Shown: positions 22,561 through 36,240, numbered from the stretch's first letter. The stretch: DNA of 64,000 nucleotides from Dasypus novemcinctus (GCF_030445035.2 NC_080683.1:121753225-121817224); one strand, 5' to 3'. The notes: generated by a model not told the origin, from the sequence alone. Numbers and translations are program-made.

Positions 22561-24307
22561 TTTCTAGTAGATTTTTTTAGAGCAATTTATATACTAAGAA
22601 AATTAGCTTTTTTCCTGTTAAACACATCTCAAGTGTTTTCCTAATTTGTTAGGTCTTTTGATTTTATTCATGAAATTTTCCTCTGCAGAAATTTTAATGT
22701 TTATGTATTCCAATATATAAATAAAATCTTTTACTGTATCTCAATTTTGTTTCTTGTTTTGAAAGTCCAGTCTCTATTTTTAAATTATTTTTTTAGATTG
22801 CTTTTGTATTTTATAGTTTCTTTAGGGTTTCCATTTTTATAGTTTAAGCTTTGATTTTTTGGCATAGCAGACTAAGTGTCTCAACAGCAGTAATTGAATT
22901 GGGGTCAAATTTGCGAAAAATCCATGTAAAGTAACATGAATTGGTGAAGCTGTTTACATATTTATTTGAGTAATGAATTAAAACAGATGCATTCCCTCTG
23001 ACCACTCTTTCTTTGAGGACTCTGTGACATTTTTCTTCTATTTCTTAGTATTGAATGTAGCTGTGGAAAAATTTGAAGCCAGCATGATTTTTTTTCTTCA
23101 TAGGTCACAGTATAATTTATAACCATTTTTTGATGGACAGATTATAACACTTCATTTGGTATATTGCTGTCATCCTTTATTTGAAAGATTGTGTTCCTGT
23201 TATAACATTTTTCTCTATTATACTTCAGAAACATGAAAGATGCATATTTGAATTTTCTTGGACCGTATTCCAGACATAAAATTTCCTCCTAATCTTTTAA
23301 ACTCTTTATTTCCCACTTAATTTAATTACTACTTTTCATGTCTTTTCTGCGTGTCTTTGTGTGTGGTTTTGGCAGTGTCTAGTCTTCTTTTCCTGGCTTC
23401 CCCATGTCATCTGCATTTTAAAATTTTATTTCTCTCTTCATTATTTTTCTTTCTTTTATCATTTTTCAAATTCATAACTTTGTTTTTTCCAATTTTTCCC
23501 TAGAGCTCTTGTATTTTTGCTATCTGGTCTTATTTTGAAGATGCCATATTTTTTCATTAAGTTCTTTAATTTTTGTTGGAAATTTTACCTTATCCACTGC
23601 AGTATCTTTCTAGAAGCATGTGTTATATGAGCCCTTGGTTAATCATATCTTTACCAACCATTTTCTTGCAGTATTTCTTGATAGCTATTGATATTTAATA
23701 TTTTTTATTAAATGAGGGCAGTGTTTCCTATTTAAGTAGTTAGGTAAGAGTATCGTAGCAGAAAAGCTGGGAAGTGAACTGGGAATCCAAATAAATAAAT
23801 AAAAGGCAGTTTGAATTTAGGTTTGTTGTCGATGGATACCTCCTAACATATGCTTTGCTATTTGGAAATAAATCTGCTTTGAGTTAGTAAGAAGTATCCA
23901 GAGCTCATGGGAGAAAATTCACATGACAATGGTGTATGTCCATGTGTGTGGGTAGGTCTTGACTTTGCTTGAAGAAAATTGATGGTTGTAGGACTATTAA
24001 ACACTGAACGTTTCTCTGCCATGCTGATAGTTTACAACAAAGGTGTGATGGCTTTACATGTGCTCACTGAGCCTTCTCTCCGCTTCCAGAACGTGGTATC
24101 AAATGGGATTCAGGATAGATGCTGGCCACTCCAGTTGTTCCAAATGATAGGTTATTGAGCTGACTTTGGAGGTAACACTTGGATTGAAGAACTCTGTCCT
24201 GCCAATACCGCCTAAGTCTGCTCTTGGTGTTCTCTCTCCCAGAGATGCCGTCCCATACTCGGGACCCCTTTATTTAGTATGGTTCAACATTACGTGTTCC
24301 CGATTAT
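22561..24307. other. AT-rich sequence, possible old L1
   Basis: T-rich phrases suggest a very old antisense L1, but nothing is diagnostic. No exon is seen. Confidence 0.35.
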
Positions 24308-24780
24308 CGTTTAGGAAGGTTAATTTCGTGTGTCCACCTGGCTAGGCCATGGTGTCTGCTTCTTTGGTCTAGCAAGCACTGGCCTGATTGTTTCTGTGAG
24401 GGTATTTCTTCAATGGATTTGCACGTGTTGTCAGTTGATGGCATCGACAGCTGTTTGCGTCGACAATCAGTAAGGGAGATCGCCCTCAGCAAGGAGGGCA
24501 GCGTCCTCACCCACTCGGACGAGGGCGGAAAGCCGGAGCTGGGGATTTCAGTGGCAGAGAGAAGATCCTACCTCTCCTTCAGCCAGCCAGCTCCCCCCTG
24601 GGGACTTGGGACTTGCCAGACTTCAAACCACCTTTACCAGAGTTTCCAGCCTGTGGCCTGCCCTGCAGAATCCGGGCACGCCAGCCTCCACGTTCACACG
24701 AACCCATTTCTTTGCAACAGATCTCTTCGTGTGTGCATATCCTGTCAGTTTGGTTTCTCTAGAGAACCCTGACTAAACCA
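24308..24780 (+). mobile_element. ERVL-type solo LTR
   Basis: The start GGAAGGTTAATTTCGTGTGT and GTCCACCTGGCTAGGCCATG, the middle GAGTTTCCAGCCTGTGGCC, and the end TTTCTCTAGAGAACCCTGAC then TAAACCA match a common placental LTR of the ERVL/MLT2-like group, as I know it. There is no internal retroviral sequence on either side. Confidence 0.6.
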
Positions 24781-26099
24781 GCATCAAAGCCAGAGGTTTG
24801 GTTTTATTTTATTGCTGTTTTCTTCTGCTTGTTTTTCATTTAGTTTCAAAGAAGAGGAGGGAAGCAAAAATGACTTGATTCTGATGCTTTAAAACTGAAA
24901 ATCTGAAAACAATTTAGAGCACATGGACAAGGTTCAACGATAGCCAACGGTTTCCCAGCCTTTTGTAGTTTGAAGGCATTGTCTCATCTCTTCTCTAAGG
25001 TAATCCCTACAAGGTGTGGAGGAACTGGGGCTAAAATTCCAGTTTTACCAAAATGGCGCAAATTGTCCAAATCCCTTAAATGCATGAGACAATCCTGCTT
25101 TAGTATCTCAGGGACTCTATCATACTTCACTTACCTTGGCTTTTCTGACATGATAGCAAGGGTGCACATTCATTGTGACTCCAAAATTGGTGTTTCTTTA
25201 ATTTATGCTGTGCTCGCATTGCTATAATATTGTAAATATATAATATATATTATATATCTATATAATATAGAAATATTTAATCAGAAAATCTAATGATGAA
25301 AACAATACTCATATATTTTAAACTTAGATTAAATTCAAAACATATATTTCCCTGTAATTACAGAACTCATATTTATGTGATATATAGTTCACCAATTTAA
25401 GCAAAAATGTTAATTATAACATATCATTTGGCATATGGTGTAAATAATCTCAAGCTTTAAAATACAGGAAAAGTGAAACTTGGCCAAACAGAAAAAAAAA
25501 AGGTATGATATATTAAATTATCTATAATATTAAGCAGAAATTCAGGATTTAAGATTGTTTGAAAGGAAATTATATATGAAGGGTTACTATTTTTTTAGGA
25601 AGAAATATAGAATCACAAAAGAATGAATTAAAAATGTATGAAAACTTTAGTCATTTATTTTAATATTGGGCACTGGTGCTGATTTAAGATAAAAGAATAC
25701 TTCAAAAAGAAATTATAACCATTTTATTAATAATAATACTTACTGTAATTTATTAAATATCTACTCTATGCTAAGTGTGGGATTATTAGGTGTTTTATGT
25801 ATATTACCCTTTTCAGTTAGATCTAATAAGGAAACTATTACATTTCTCAAAATCTGATTAATACTATTTGAATAGTGGTTTTACAATTGAGCACCTTTAG
25901 CCTTTTTCTTATGAAATATCAAATGTCTTTTACTGTGCTCTATATAGAAACCATGTAAATGTTATTTGATAATATATGTTCAAAAAAATCCCAATTTCTT
26001 CTTTAACCTGGCTCTGAGAGTTAAAAACATAATACAGCCTATAGCTTTATATGTTCTTGCTTACTTTTACAATGATTCACTAAAAGTGAAAATCTCTCT
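24781..26099. other. AT-rich intergenic sequence
   Basis: It contains a TATA-rich tract at about 25225-25270. No gene or recognised repeat. Confidence 0.45.
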
Positions 26100-27335
26100 C
26101 TTTTTAAACTTTATTCTTAAAGAACTTTTAGGTTACAGAAAAGTTACATTGAAAATATAGGGGATTCCCATATACCCCACTCGCTGCCCCTCTCACATTT
26201 TTCCCTTTTAATAACATCTTTCATTAGTGTGGTATATTTGTTACAATTTATGAGCAAATATTGCAGCACTGCTACTAACCATGGTCTATAGTTTACATTT
26301 ACATTATGGTTTACATTTTGCACTGTACAATTTTATAGGTTTTTACAAAATATATAATGGCCGGTATCCATCATTACAATATCATGCAGGACAATTCCAA
26401 TGTCCCCCAAATGTCCCATGTTACACCTATTCTTCCCTCTCCCCGCAGAACCTCTACCTTTATATCATTGTTACAAGTTCTTCCATTACTAGAATAATAA
26501 GTCTGCTTTGTTCCATAGTTGCATCCCCCTTATGTTTGTTCATTCCCCTATCGTGAGGATTTGGGGAGGGTGATGCCCTCTCTGCTTATGATTGAGAGGG
26601 GCTTAGATCTCATGGGGCAGATGAATTGAACTGTCTTGCTTACAGCTGTAGATACTCTCTGATTTTAGGATGGGTGTTGTCCATCATCATCCTTTTGTTA
26701 CTTGTCCAGGGTGAGTTCAATGAACTGGAAAGTATGTGTTGGCTACAGCTCTGCTGAGATTCAGGGCTCAACTGGCATATGAACAGCTGGAAGATTTACA
26801 TCTTGGGACATATATTTAAGGGGTACAGTGCTAATTATAGGTTCAAATAAATGGGGCAGAAGAACCATGTGTAGGAAAATTATAAATGATTCTAACTCTG
26901 TTAACATTGGGAAAATAGGTAATATATTTTCCAAGGTAAGGCCCACCAACAGGGTGCTGATTTCCTGGGGTTGTCTGCCCTGCCTATAGTGTCCAGATGT
27001 CTATAGAGCCCTCAGGAGCCCCCTGCTTGAGGCACTGTTTACTGCGGCAGTCAGTGAAATCCTCCTGATATGTGTGTAAACGTAGAGGAATGACCTCCTA
27101 ACTCACTTTGAAATCTCTTAGCCATAAAAACTCTTTTGCATTTAATATTCCCCCCTTTTGGCAAAGGTCTTTTTCCAAATGCATTGCTAGTTGGTGCTTG
27201 GTAGTAATCCCTCAGTGCCAGGGAGGTCCGTCCCCAGGAGTCATGTCCACATGGTGGCGGGGGTGGGGGGAGAAAGAAGGCAGTGAGTTTACATGCTGAG
27301 TCTGGCTTAGAGAGAGGCCACATCTGAGTAGCAAG
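26100..27335 (-). mobile_element. Poly(A)-element copy, diverged
   Basis: It shares GGATTCCCATATACCCC, GGTATCCATCATTACAATAT, GAGAGGGGCTTAGATCTCA and CCAGGGAGGTCCGTCCCCAG with the copies at 15353, 36311 and 59831, in the same antisense order. It lacks a clean T run at the left end and is more diverged, so it is an older member. Confidence 0.7.
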
Positions 27336-28600
27336 GAGGTTAAAATATCTCTTTTAAGATGATCACCATTTCATGTATGTTTGAATAATATATCTTGCCA
27401 TTGCAGAATATGACTGCACATTGTGTCACCTGTATTGACATGATGAAAAAATCTGAAGACTAAACAAAGTCCAACATAACATAGGATAACAGTTCTCCTG
27501 GTGCTCACTGGAATCCATTCTTACCCAAAGCAACAACCAGTGTCCAATTACAGGAGAAAAAGCTGGCTGAGTCTGAGCTGTGCTGGGAAAGCAAAATCTG
27601 TGATTCAGGTTCACTTGGGGAAGTCATAAAAATGATTAAGAGTCCATGGACAAAGATTACATTAATTCTGGCAAAGATTTTTTTCTTAAATTTTAAAGTT
27701 AGAAATGTATTGGCCAACTGTGCAATGCTGTAAGTGGTATTTGGCACTTCAATATTAGCTACATTAAATGTAACATAGTCATAGGTGAATGTTGATAAAG
27801 CAATATGAAAAACCAGTGTGTGATAGGAATGATTTCTGTGATAGCTGTTTATAAAAACTCATGGATATGGTATAGAAATAATTTTTACAAATCATGGATA
27901 CTGTTGAATATCCTTATAAAAAGGGCTTTTTAATAAAATTCATTTAAAAATATTTTATTGGTTGAATTCATTTGGATTCTAGACACAGTTGCCCACACCC
28001 AAATACACTAGCATTTTCCATGTCATAATATTTTTTTTCCTGAAACCACCTAACGATTAAAAACTGTCTGTATGAGAATAAAGGGAGGGTTGTTTTCACA
28101 TCATTCGAAGAGTAATGATTTTTTTTAATAGTTTATAAAGCAGTTTTCAACTCTAGCTTTCATGGCAGGCACCCCCTTCTCATCTCTTCAATTTTACCAG
28201 CACTTTTTAAACATAATTATTCATTTCTGTTTCATATAAAAAAGTCTACAAAACAAAGGTGTATGTTGGAAATAAGATTTTGCTTGCTGTTCTCACATTT
28301 CCCTCTCTCGTTTACCAGGTAGCATTGTGATCATTCCAATCATTTTTTTTGGTTTTGCTCATATTTACCACTAGCTAACAGAGGCAAGAAAAAGGGGGAA
28401 GGGAGTTGAATTTGTTCTATCTTCCTCCAGGTTGTATATTTTTTGGTTCTCTGAAAGAGAAGCAGCAATATTTCCATGATATACATTAAGTTCTGAAATT
28501 ACTTTCCACACCCACAATTCTCTGACCTGTTTTGAGAGCTGGGCCATAGAAAACCTCATTCTATTCGGAATTCACTATTAATACTATTGCCTGTAACTTT
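27336..28600. other. Intergenic sequence, nothing recognised
   Basis: AT-rich. No exon or repeat can be supported. Confidence 0.45.
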
Positions 28601-28685
28601 TTTTTAGGAGGTACCAGAGATTGAACCCAGGGCCTTGTACCTGGGAAACAGGCGCTCAACCACTGAGCGAAATCTGCTCCCTTCT
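28601..28685 (-). mobile_element. Short SINE (tRNA head only)
   Basis: The reversed head is ACCACTGAGCGAAATCTGCT, with B-box complement GATTGAACCC. Flanks CCTGTAACTTTT and CCTGTACTTTTT look like a slightly decayed target duplication. Confidence 0.82.
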
Positions 28686-29432
28686 CCTGTACTTTTTAAG
28701 CTCCACTTCTGCCCAATGTTTTACAAATATTATCTGTAAGAATAATAGCAACAATAGCAACGAAGGAAGGTAGACATTGTTAATTGTCACTTACAGATGT
28801 GGCATCAGGCTAAGCGTGGCCAGTCCTTGCCCAAGCCCACGTCATGAAATGGGGGGCAGGGCTGAGTTTCCAGGCTGTTTCTTGGTTCCCAGGTGTGCCC
28901 TGCTTTCCACCGAGCCCCAAGTCCCTTGCCCAGTGTCCTGGATCAGGGCCTAGAACCTCTTGGCCTCCTGCTCTCTGAGACTGCCACCCCAAGAGCAAGT
29001 TCCACGAGGGGCTATGCTTTGTGCACCATTGTAAACAAATGTGTCTGCTTGTTCCTTTTCCAAACCGCTCCCCTTCTGATGCCAGAGTCACTGCTTATGT
29101 CAATCGTATCTCTTGGCGTAGGATCACGTTTCCTCTGTGCCCAAGTTTTCTGATTACCAGACAATTCTAACTCACAATAAAATTAGCTTCTCTAAGACCA
29201 GCAGAGAGAAGAGGTGATTCAGGTGTTATTAATGAAAGAAGAGGCCCAAACTCCGACAGTATTTTGCTTCCATTATCATTCCAAATATCAAATGAGTAAT
29301 CAATGACCCAGTGGGAAGTTGAACGTGCATAAACTTTTAGAAAAAGAACATGTTCAGAGTTTCACAACATGTCTTAATTGTGAGTACAAGTTTTCGTGAT
29401 GTCAAACCTGTCCTTTGAAAAGTGGATTTTAA
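28686..29432. other. Intergenic sequence, nothing recognised
   Basis: No convincing exon. The frames near 28810-29150 overlap on both strands without supporting splice sites. Confidence 0.4.
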
Positions 29433-29443
29433 AATCTGAAGTC

Positions 29444-29736
29444 GGGGGAACGGATGTGGCTCAAACAATTGGGTAACTGTCTCCCACAATGGGAGGTCCC
29501 AGGTTTGGTTCACAGTGTCTCCTAAAGAAGACGAGCGGACACAACAAGCTGATGTAATGAGCAGATGCAACAAGCATGGAGCAGATGCAATTCAAGCAGA
29601 TGAGCACACACCTCCCACATGGGAGGTCCCAGGTTTATTTCCCAGTGCCTCCTAAAGAAGACACACAGACAATGAGCAGACACAATGAGCAGAGACAACG
29701 AGCAGGCAGACGAGAGCCATCTCAGGGGGGGAAATC
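29444..29736 (+). mobile_element. Two-unit tRNA-derived SINE with target duplication
   Basis: Perfect 11-bp direct repeat AATCTGAAGTC at 29433-29443 and 29737-29747. The head GGAACGGATGTGGCTCAAAC is followed by a second B-box-like block (CACATGGGAGGTCCCAGGTT) near 29616. The body is rich in GAGCAGA(C/T)(A/G)CAA modules. Confidence 0.9.
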
Positions 29737-29747
29737 AATCTGAAGTC

Positions 29748-30859
29748 AGTATTTTCCTTCCTAATTTCAACAAAGCTATTTCTACAGAACTATACCTCTA
29801 TAAGGTTTTGTTCTAAAACCTGATATGAGAATTTTGTAAAATGTGCATGTGCTTGAAGGGTTAAATATTCTTTTTTCAGTGTTTATCAGTGTTTTTAGGA
29901 GTATGAGCATGTTGCTGGTTTTTTTTTTTTTTGTCTTTTTTGTTTTTGTGTGCATAAAGATTGGCATCGGATTTGGTCATATGCTACCATTTAGTAGCAC
30001 TGCAATAAAATTTAATAGGATTTGTGGGTATTCCCTAAAAATTAGAAAGAGAAATGCTGGCATGCACCACCACTGCCATTTATATGTTTAGAAACAAGTG
30101 TGCAACCTGGGACAAGGTGGAGAGTCCCCCGGTCCGCTCCCTCCTCCTCCAGGTGCGGGACCCCAAATCTAGTTTTACTAGAAACTGTGGGAGAAAAACG
30201 TGCTCAGGCTGTAGTGTATTTGCTGTTCACAGCAGAGCAAACAGACGCCGGGTGGAATTCCCGTGCTGTGCTCAGCACAGTGAGAACCTGCGAGAGTCTG
30301 ACCCTGCGAGCAGCACGGGCTCGTAACGAATCATCAGTGAAGGGTTTTCAGAAGACCCCAACCGCCCTGGGCTACGGGAGCCTACCAGGGGGCCCCTCAC
30401 TTAGGTGCAAATATGTATAGAATTGTGCTGGGAGGACTCCCCGTTCCGGGCTGTTCTCCCAGGTCAGCTCTCACGCCCTACTTGACAGGGGTCGAACGCT
30501 TCCCAAGCAGGGCAGGAGGCGAGCGGTCGCCGATCAGCAGCCCTGAGGAGCACGGGAACGTCGCCTCCCAGCGCACTTGCTCCTGCACAGAAAACCCCAA
30601 CCCTTCTGCGACCTGCTCCCCATCGGTCCCCTCGGGAGCCCATGTCTCTGCTGGATCTGGTGTCCACCCTTCCCTCCCGGCCCCCTCTGGCAGCCACCCC
30701 TGAAGGAGAGCACCTTGGCACCTGGGGAAACCACGCCCTCCGCGTGCTCTGGATCCTCCCGTCGTCCCCTCTTGCTCCCGGGGAGGCCACCGCTGCAGTG
30801 ACCCGCCCCTGCTGTCGGTTTCTCCTTTCTTGAATCATTTCCTCCAACTACAAACCTAC
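29748..30859. other. Intergenic sequence with a GC-rich patch
   Basis: 30100-30830 is GC-rich with scattered CpG and overlapping open frames on both strands. No splice pattern or family supports coding, and it lacks the CpG density of the 40-42.5 kb island. Confidence 0.4.
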
Positions 30860-32060
30860 GTTTGCCTCCCCGCCCTCAGGACCCTATTCTAAGGCCATGT
30901 GCCGCGCTGTGCCCCACTTCAGCTCCGGGTTTTTCTGAAACTGCTGACGCTTGCCAATTGCTCCCCTTCGGTTCTCTTCTCAAGCTATTCTGCTGTCATG
31001 GCTGACCCCACCACGCCACTGACACTGTCCCTGCCAAAGTGACCAGGAGGCTCTGGGCGGCCACATTCAAGCGTCTCAGCCACATCCACCCTCCTCCGTC
31101 TTGAAGCCAGCTCTCCTGGCTTCTGTCACAACATTTTGCTGTTTTTGTTTCCGTCACGGGCCACTCCTTCTCCACCTGCTTTTGGGGCCCTTCTTCCTCT
31201 TCAAGTGTTGGTTGTCTGGAGCCTGGTCTCAGCTCCCACTTCTCATCGCTCTGTCTCTCTGGCTAGTACCCTGCCTCATTCTCGTGCCATCTGCATGCCA
31301 ACGTCCCCGGATCTGCATCTTCAGATGTCTGCTTGATCTCTCTCCTTGGGCATCTCTAGACATCTCAAACCCAGCAAGTCCCTTCCCCCAAACTGCCCAT
31401 GCTCTAGCGCTCCCTCCAGTCCACTGTCCAAGCAGCTTCTAACGGAGCACTCAGGCTTCCTCCTTCCCACTCCCTTGTCCGCTGCCTCCCGAATCCAAAC
31501 CACTTAAGTCCTGCCAGCCCAACCTCCAAACCTTATCCTGAATATGCCTACTTCTCTCCATCTTTACTCCAGCACCTCAACCCAAACCACGCTACCTCCC
31601 ACCCATGCTCCGTGCTCCCCTGGTCCTTCCCTCTGGCCCTGGGAGTCCCTGTTTAACCCCCTGAGCCCAGCACAGAACTTGCGATACCAGTCCACCTGCT
31701 GGCCCTGACTTTCAAACTCCACCTGATACACTCCTGCCCCCGCCCACTCCCAGTCCCCACACCCTTACCTGCTGGGCTGCAGCCACGTTGCCTTCCTTCT
31801 CCCCGGCAAGCATGTTATACCTGCTCCCTTCTTAGGCTGTCAGGGGAGCCATGTCCCTCTGCCTTGAGTGCTCTCCCCTGATCTTGGAGCACAGCTGGCT
31901 CCATTTTGTCTGTCTGGGCTCATCGTAAGTGCCACCTTCTCCAACATGCTTTCTAGGGGTGCCCAACATGAACCGGCACCCCCCACTCTCAGAACTACAT
32001 CCCCCTCTTTTTTAATAGCATCTCCTTAATTAAGTCTAGATAATACCTGCATGGGTTCCC
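30860..32060 (+). mobile_element. L2/CR1-type LINE fragment
   Basis: The order of phrases matches the L2-type 3' coding region and 3'UTR on the plus strand: GTCTCAGCTCCCACTTCTCA, GCCATCTGCATGCC, GATCTGCATCTTCAG and TAGACATCTCAAACCC. L2 is an ancient mammalian LINE and this copy is highly degraded. Confidence 0.55.
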
Positions 32061-32388
32061 CTTTCATTCTATTTCTAAGGAAGCAGTTGCAATGGAGTCT
32101 GATGGATCTGAAAGCTAAAACTGGTTGTTCCTCCACCTCTGTGATGATATTCTTGACCACACATTGCTAAATACCTTGCATGGGGCTTTTAGGAGTAAGC
32201 AGTGCGCCTGTCTTGGCATCTCTGTTTCCAATTAATCAGCTTTTTCTCCAATTGTAGAAAGGATCTCTGACATGAAGTTCAGCACTCACAGAGGGGGTAT
32301 TTGTATTGGACTCACAGAGTATTTACTTCTACTCCAGTTTTGTCACTCTCCCCCGGGGAACTGTTTTTTCCCCTCTCACATGCACATG

Positions 32389-32415
32389 TGCGCGCGCGCA
32401 CACACACACACACAT
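32389..32415. repeat. Compound (CG)n(CA)n microsatellite
   Basis: TGCGCGCGCGCA followed by CACACACACACACA. Alternating purine-pyrimidine sequence capable of Z-DNA. Confidence 0.92.
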
Positions 32416-32764
32416 AAACACGTGATTTTCATTTTCTGCCAAATCTCTGGAAAACTACTTTACTTTGATTTTTAAAAAAAGAGATCACAGAAAACTTGCA
32501 TAGTCAACTCAATAAAGTAATATACAATAAAAACTATTACTTCTTATAGTTCTATAACTATTCTTAGAACTATAGAGGTGTATTTCTTAAGGCTTATCTC
32601 TTTTTGCCAGACTTATGACTATCAGTGCACTTCAATAATGTATCTATTGCTCAATACTTTTGAAATAATGAAACCAAAAAGTTTTTTGACATAAAATAGT
32701 TTCTTTTTAGTTCTTTAAATATTTTCATATTTGATTATATATTGCCTTATTCTTTAGATAACAG

Positions 32765-33240
32765 TTATTGTATCAGTCAGGAGCCACTAGATTATACCCA
32801 GGTAACAACTAACCCCCACATCTCAGTGGCTTCTAGCCACCAGGGCTCTGTTGTCAGGAATGCTGTCTTTCCACTGAAGGTTGGCTGGATGAGCCGCTCC
32901 AGGCCATCCTCACTCCAGAGCCCCGGAAGACCGAACCTCCCCCATTTAGCATATTGCCCATCGCTGTGTCAGGAGGAAGAGGAGGCAAGTTGTGCTCTAC
33001 TTCTTCAGAGCTTCTGCCCCAAATGACAAGCACTCACATTCCCATTTGCCAAAGCAAGCCACACCACCCTCCTAACACCTGCAGGGAAGGGAAGAGCGCT
33101 CCTAGCACGCAGCCACGGGGAGCCTCGCCACCCCGGTCAACAGCCCCAGCGACTGCCTTCCCACGCACCGAGAGGAACCAGGCATCCCTGCAGGCGTCCA
33201 CCCAAACCCAGCCAACCACAGCTGGCCCGCGCGAGGTCAA
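32765..33240. mobile_element. Ancient interspersed repeat, family unassigned
   Basis: GTATCAGTCAGGAGCCACTA then ACATCTCAGTGGCTTCTAG resembles a widespread old mammalian repeat that reads '...CAGTGGCTTA...'. I cannot name the family with confidence. Confidence 0.4.
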
Positions 33241-33299
33241 GCATCAGGGAATGCAGATACACCTTACATGGGGTTGCAACAATGTAATCACTCCTCCTT

Positions 33300-34765
33300 G
33301 ACTTCGTGAGTCTCTTGAACCCCCCACCTCCATTCCATCTCCACCGCTGCCATGCTGTTTACCGCCTCGTCTGAGCGTCCTCAGTTTCATCCTTGCACAA
33401 GTCTTCTCCGCTGTACCCCGGGCCGATGAATTTTCTAAGACATTGCTTTCATCGTGTGGCTCCCTTGCCAATATGCTAAAAAAGCAAACAAATTCAAATG
33501 GAAGTTCCAATGGTTCTGAAATTCCCATAAGATCAAGGCCAACTCCTTAGCCCGACCCTCCAGGCCTTCGGCAAGCTGCCATCAATTAACCTTTCTCTCC
33601 CCACTGGCCTCTAGGCTCTCCCACTGCAGCCCGAGTGCTCACTCCCCGGAAATACTTACCATCTCTTCCTACTCTGCTGCAAAAATAGGTCCTACTGCCT
33701 CCTCTTTCACTCCTTACTGGCTCCTACTCACTCCTCTTTCCCTCGGAATTCAGCATATCCTTCCAGGCTGAGCTAGAATCCTGCTTTCGACACAAGTTCA
33801 CTCTCCAGTCACCCAAGAAGCTTGACATTGGTCTCAGGTCAAGCCTTCAAATGCAAGACTTGCTTCTTTCATTCATTCATCCACTTTTGTTGAGCACTAA
33901 TATGTCCCAGGCAGTGTGGGAGCTGTACCCATCAGACTTTATAAGAGACATCTCAAACTTGTCGCATCCCAAGCTGAGTTCTTGATAACCCCCCCTTTCT
34001 GTTCCCCCACCCCCCCCACCACCGTGATCATTAGCAGTGCTGGCAGTGCAGCCCCCTCGCCTCCACTCTGCTCACACCCGCACCCTCTCAATTCAATTCA
34101 GCAAACCACCTTCGCTGTATCCCAAGTCTCCATGACTTCTCAGCGCTTCCACTTGTCACCCTGCCCGAGCCACCATGCTCACTTTCCTGGGTGATCATTG
34201 CAGCAGCCTGCTCACCCATGTCTGACCTCAGCTGATCCTGGTTTCCACCTGTGGGCTCCCGTTCTCGTCTGCTCAGAACCCTCCAGGGCAACTCATCCGG
34301 CGCTGAACCCACCGCCCGCGGGCACAGAGGCTGGCCTGGGGCTGCGCTCACTGTCCTTTCTCCCTCAAGTCCTGCCTCTCCACTCCCCTGGGTCTGGCCT
34401 GTGGGCCAAACCCACGCTGCCCCCACGCATCTGCCCTGGCCGGTCCTTGTTCCAACTGCCCGCTGCTCTTACCAACTCTCTTCTTCGATGATGCCTTATC
34501 AGAAATGCTTCCCTGCCTATTCCATAGAAAATCCTATCTCCCTCTAACTGCTCCTGTATTTTTCACAGAACTGAATATGACGTATGTGCCACGTACCTGT
34601 TTTCTATTATTTAACCTACCTCCCCCTATCCCAGGTAGATCACGTGCTCCATCACGGTAGGGACTTTGTTTCTCTTCGTTCACTGCTGTAGGTGGAGTCT
34701 AAAAGGATATCCACCGTGTAGTAAGGTTTACATATGCACTGAATCAATGAATGAATTGCTTGCAT
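33300..34765 (+). mobile_element. L2 LINE fragments, reaching the 3' end
   Basis: Two blocks (33300-33860 and 33930-34765) carry L2-like order: CTCCAGGCCTTCGGCAAG, GACATCTCAAACTTGTCGCA, CCTGCCCGAGCCACCATGCT, ACGGTAGGGACTTTGTTTC and the terminal GAATCAATGAATGAATTG. A stretch at 33870-33930 (CATTCATTCATCCAC and GAGCACTAATATGTCCCAGG) is an inverted L2/MIR-type end between them. Confidence 0.6.
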
Positions 34766-34859
34766 GAACCTACCTCTCACTTTTGCATTTTTTCTCCACA
34801 AAGATCCTATACTCTCTACTTGGTTAAGATTATGGGTGTGGCAGTCAGAAAATCCTGAG

Positions 34860-35280
34860 AGTTGGCGGCGGACTTGGCCCAGTTTTTAGGGTGTCCGCCT
34901 ACCACATGGGAGGTCCGCGGTTCAAACCCCGGGGCCTCCTTGACCTGTGTGGAGCTGGCCCATGTGCAGTGCTGATGCGTGCAAGGAGTTCCCTGCGTGG
35001 TGTCCCCGCGTAGGGGAGCCCCACGTGCAAGGAGTGCGCCCCGTAAGGAGAGCCGCCCAGCACGAAAAAAGTGCAGCCTGCCCAGGAATGGTGCTGCACA
35101 CACGGAGAGCTGACACAGCAAGATGATGCAACAAAAAGAAACACAGATTCCCGTGCCGCTGACAACAGAAGCGGACAAAGACACAGCAAATAGACACAGA
35201 GAACAGACAACTGGGGGTGGGGGAGAGGGGAAGGGGAAATAAATAAATACATAAATAAATTCTTTAAAAAAAAAAAGAAG
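34860..35280 (+). mobile_element. tRNA-derived SINE (long form) with target duplication
   Basis: AGAAAATCCTGAG flanks it at 34847-34859 and 35281-35293. The head is GCGGACTTGGCCCAGTTTTT, the B box GGTTCAAACCCC, and the tail (AAATAAAT)n then A. It inserted into, or just after, the L2 end. Confidence 0.93.
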
Positions 35281-35293
35281 AGAAAATCCTGAG

Positions 35294-36147
35294 TTGAAAT
35301 CCTGGTCCCCTAAACTCTTTCAGCCCACGTTGTCGTGGCAGGTATAAGAGGAGCTGAGTGTAATGATCTTCCCTATGGGCCATGTGCAAGGCAAGCACTG
35401 AAAATGGTGGCAGTCATGGTTGGAATCAATATTTCTATCATACGTGAAAGACTAAGGTGCTCCAGTGCAGGAAATTCATGTCAGGCTAATCTTGGCCAAA
35501 CTGGAAAATCTGGGCTCAGATTTTAAGTCGTGTCAAGTGTCAAACAATTTGTAATGTGTTCTGATTTTCTCTTAGGAAAGCAGGAGTTGTGGGCAGTGAT
35601 GTTTCCCGTTGATACTGTCAAGGATGGGACGCATCAAAGAAGGCTTCTGAGCACTTGGAAAAGAGTGAGCTCACCGGAGAAGGCCGGCAGGAGCTCTTCC
35701 AGAGCAATTCCTGTCCTCAAACTCCTGTTCCGGGTTGATAACAAGAATGCCTACGTTGTAGGTCTGGAGACGATGAAAGCCATGTGAATTTCCTGATGCA
35801 CGGCATCCTTTGGGATAATTGGGCTGCTGCAGTTGGGGACAATGCACTGGGTGTACTCGCCCCCCTTAATGCTTCTCAGTAGACCGGTGTCAGGGTCCCT
35901 GGGGACGGGCTTCAGGTGGTATTCCACGGAGGCTTGACTCGGGCCAATACTGGATGACCCAAACAGAGGCAGCAGTTTTACTCACTTGGCATATAACGAA
36001 AACTGGAAAAGATTGATGGAGGAATCAAACTGCAAATTGATCTTTATAAACCGACACTCTGGATTGAATGCAACAACATAAGATTTACTCAGCTGCCCGA
36101 CCCTGGATTCAAATAACCAATACAGGGGTCGGTATCGAAGTCAACCT
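35294..36147. other. Intergenic sequence, nothing recognised
   Basis: Short open frames at 35335-35790 have no recognised homology and no clear splice pairing. Confidence 0.45.
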
Positions 36148-36205
36148 CAGTGTGGCTTTAGCCCTGCTTTTTCTAGTTGTCCTACCTTGGGCAAGTCACT
36201 GATCC
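36148..36205 (+). mobile_element. MIR fragment, left half of a split copy
   Basis: CTAGTTGTCCTACCTTGGGC then AAGTCACTGATC matches the conserved MIR core. The expected MIR continuation (GTAAAATGG...) appears only after the inserted element, at about 37974. Confidence 0.7.
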
Positions 36206-36240
36206 ATTTTATTTTATTTTATTAGTTTGTTTGTTTTTTT

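Noticed and set aside
24308..24780. Part of an intact endogenous retrovirus
   Set aside because: Only an LTR is present. No gag, pol or env similarity is visible on either side.
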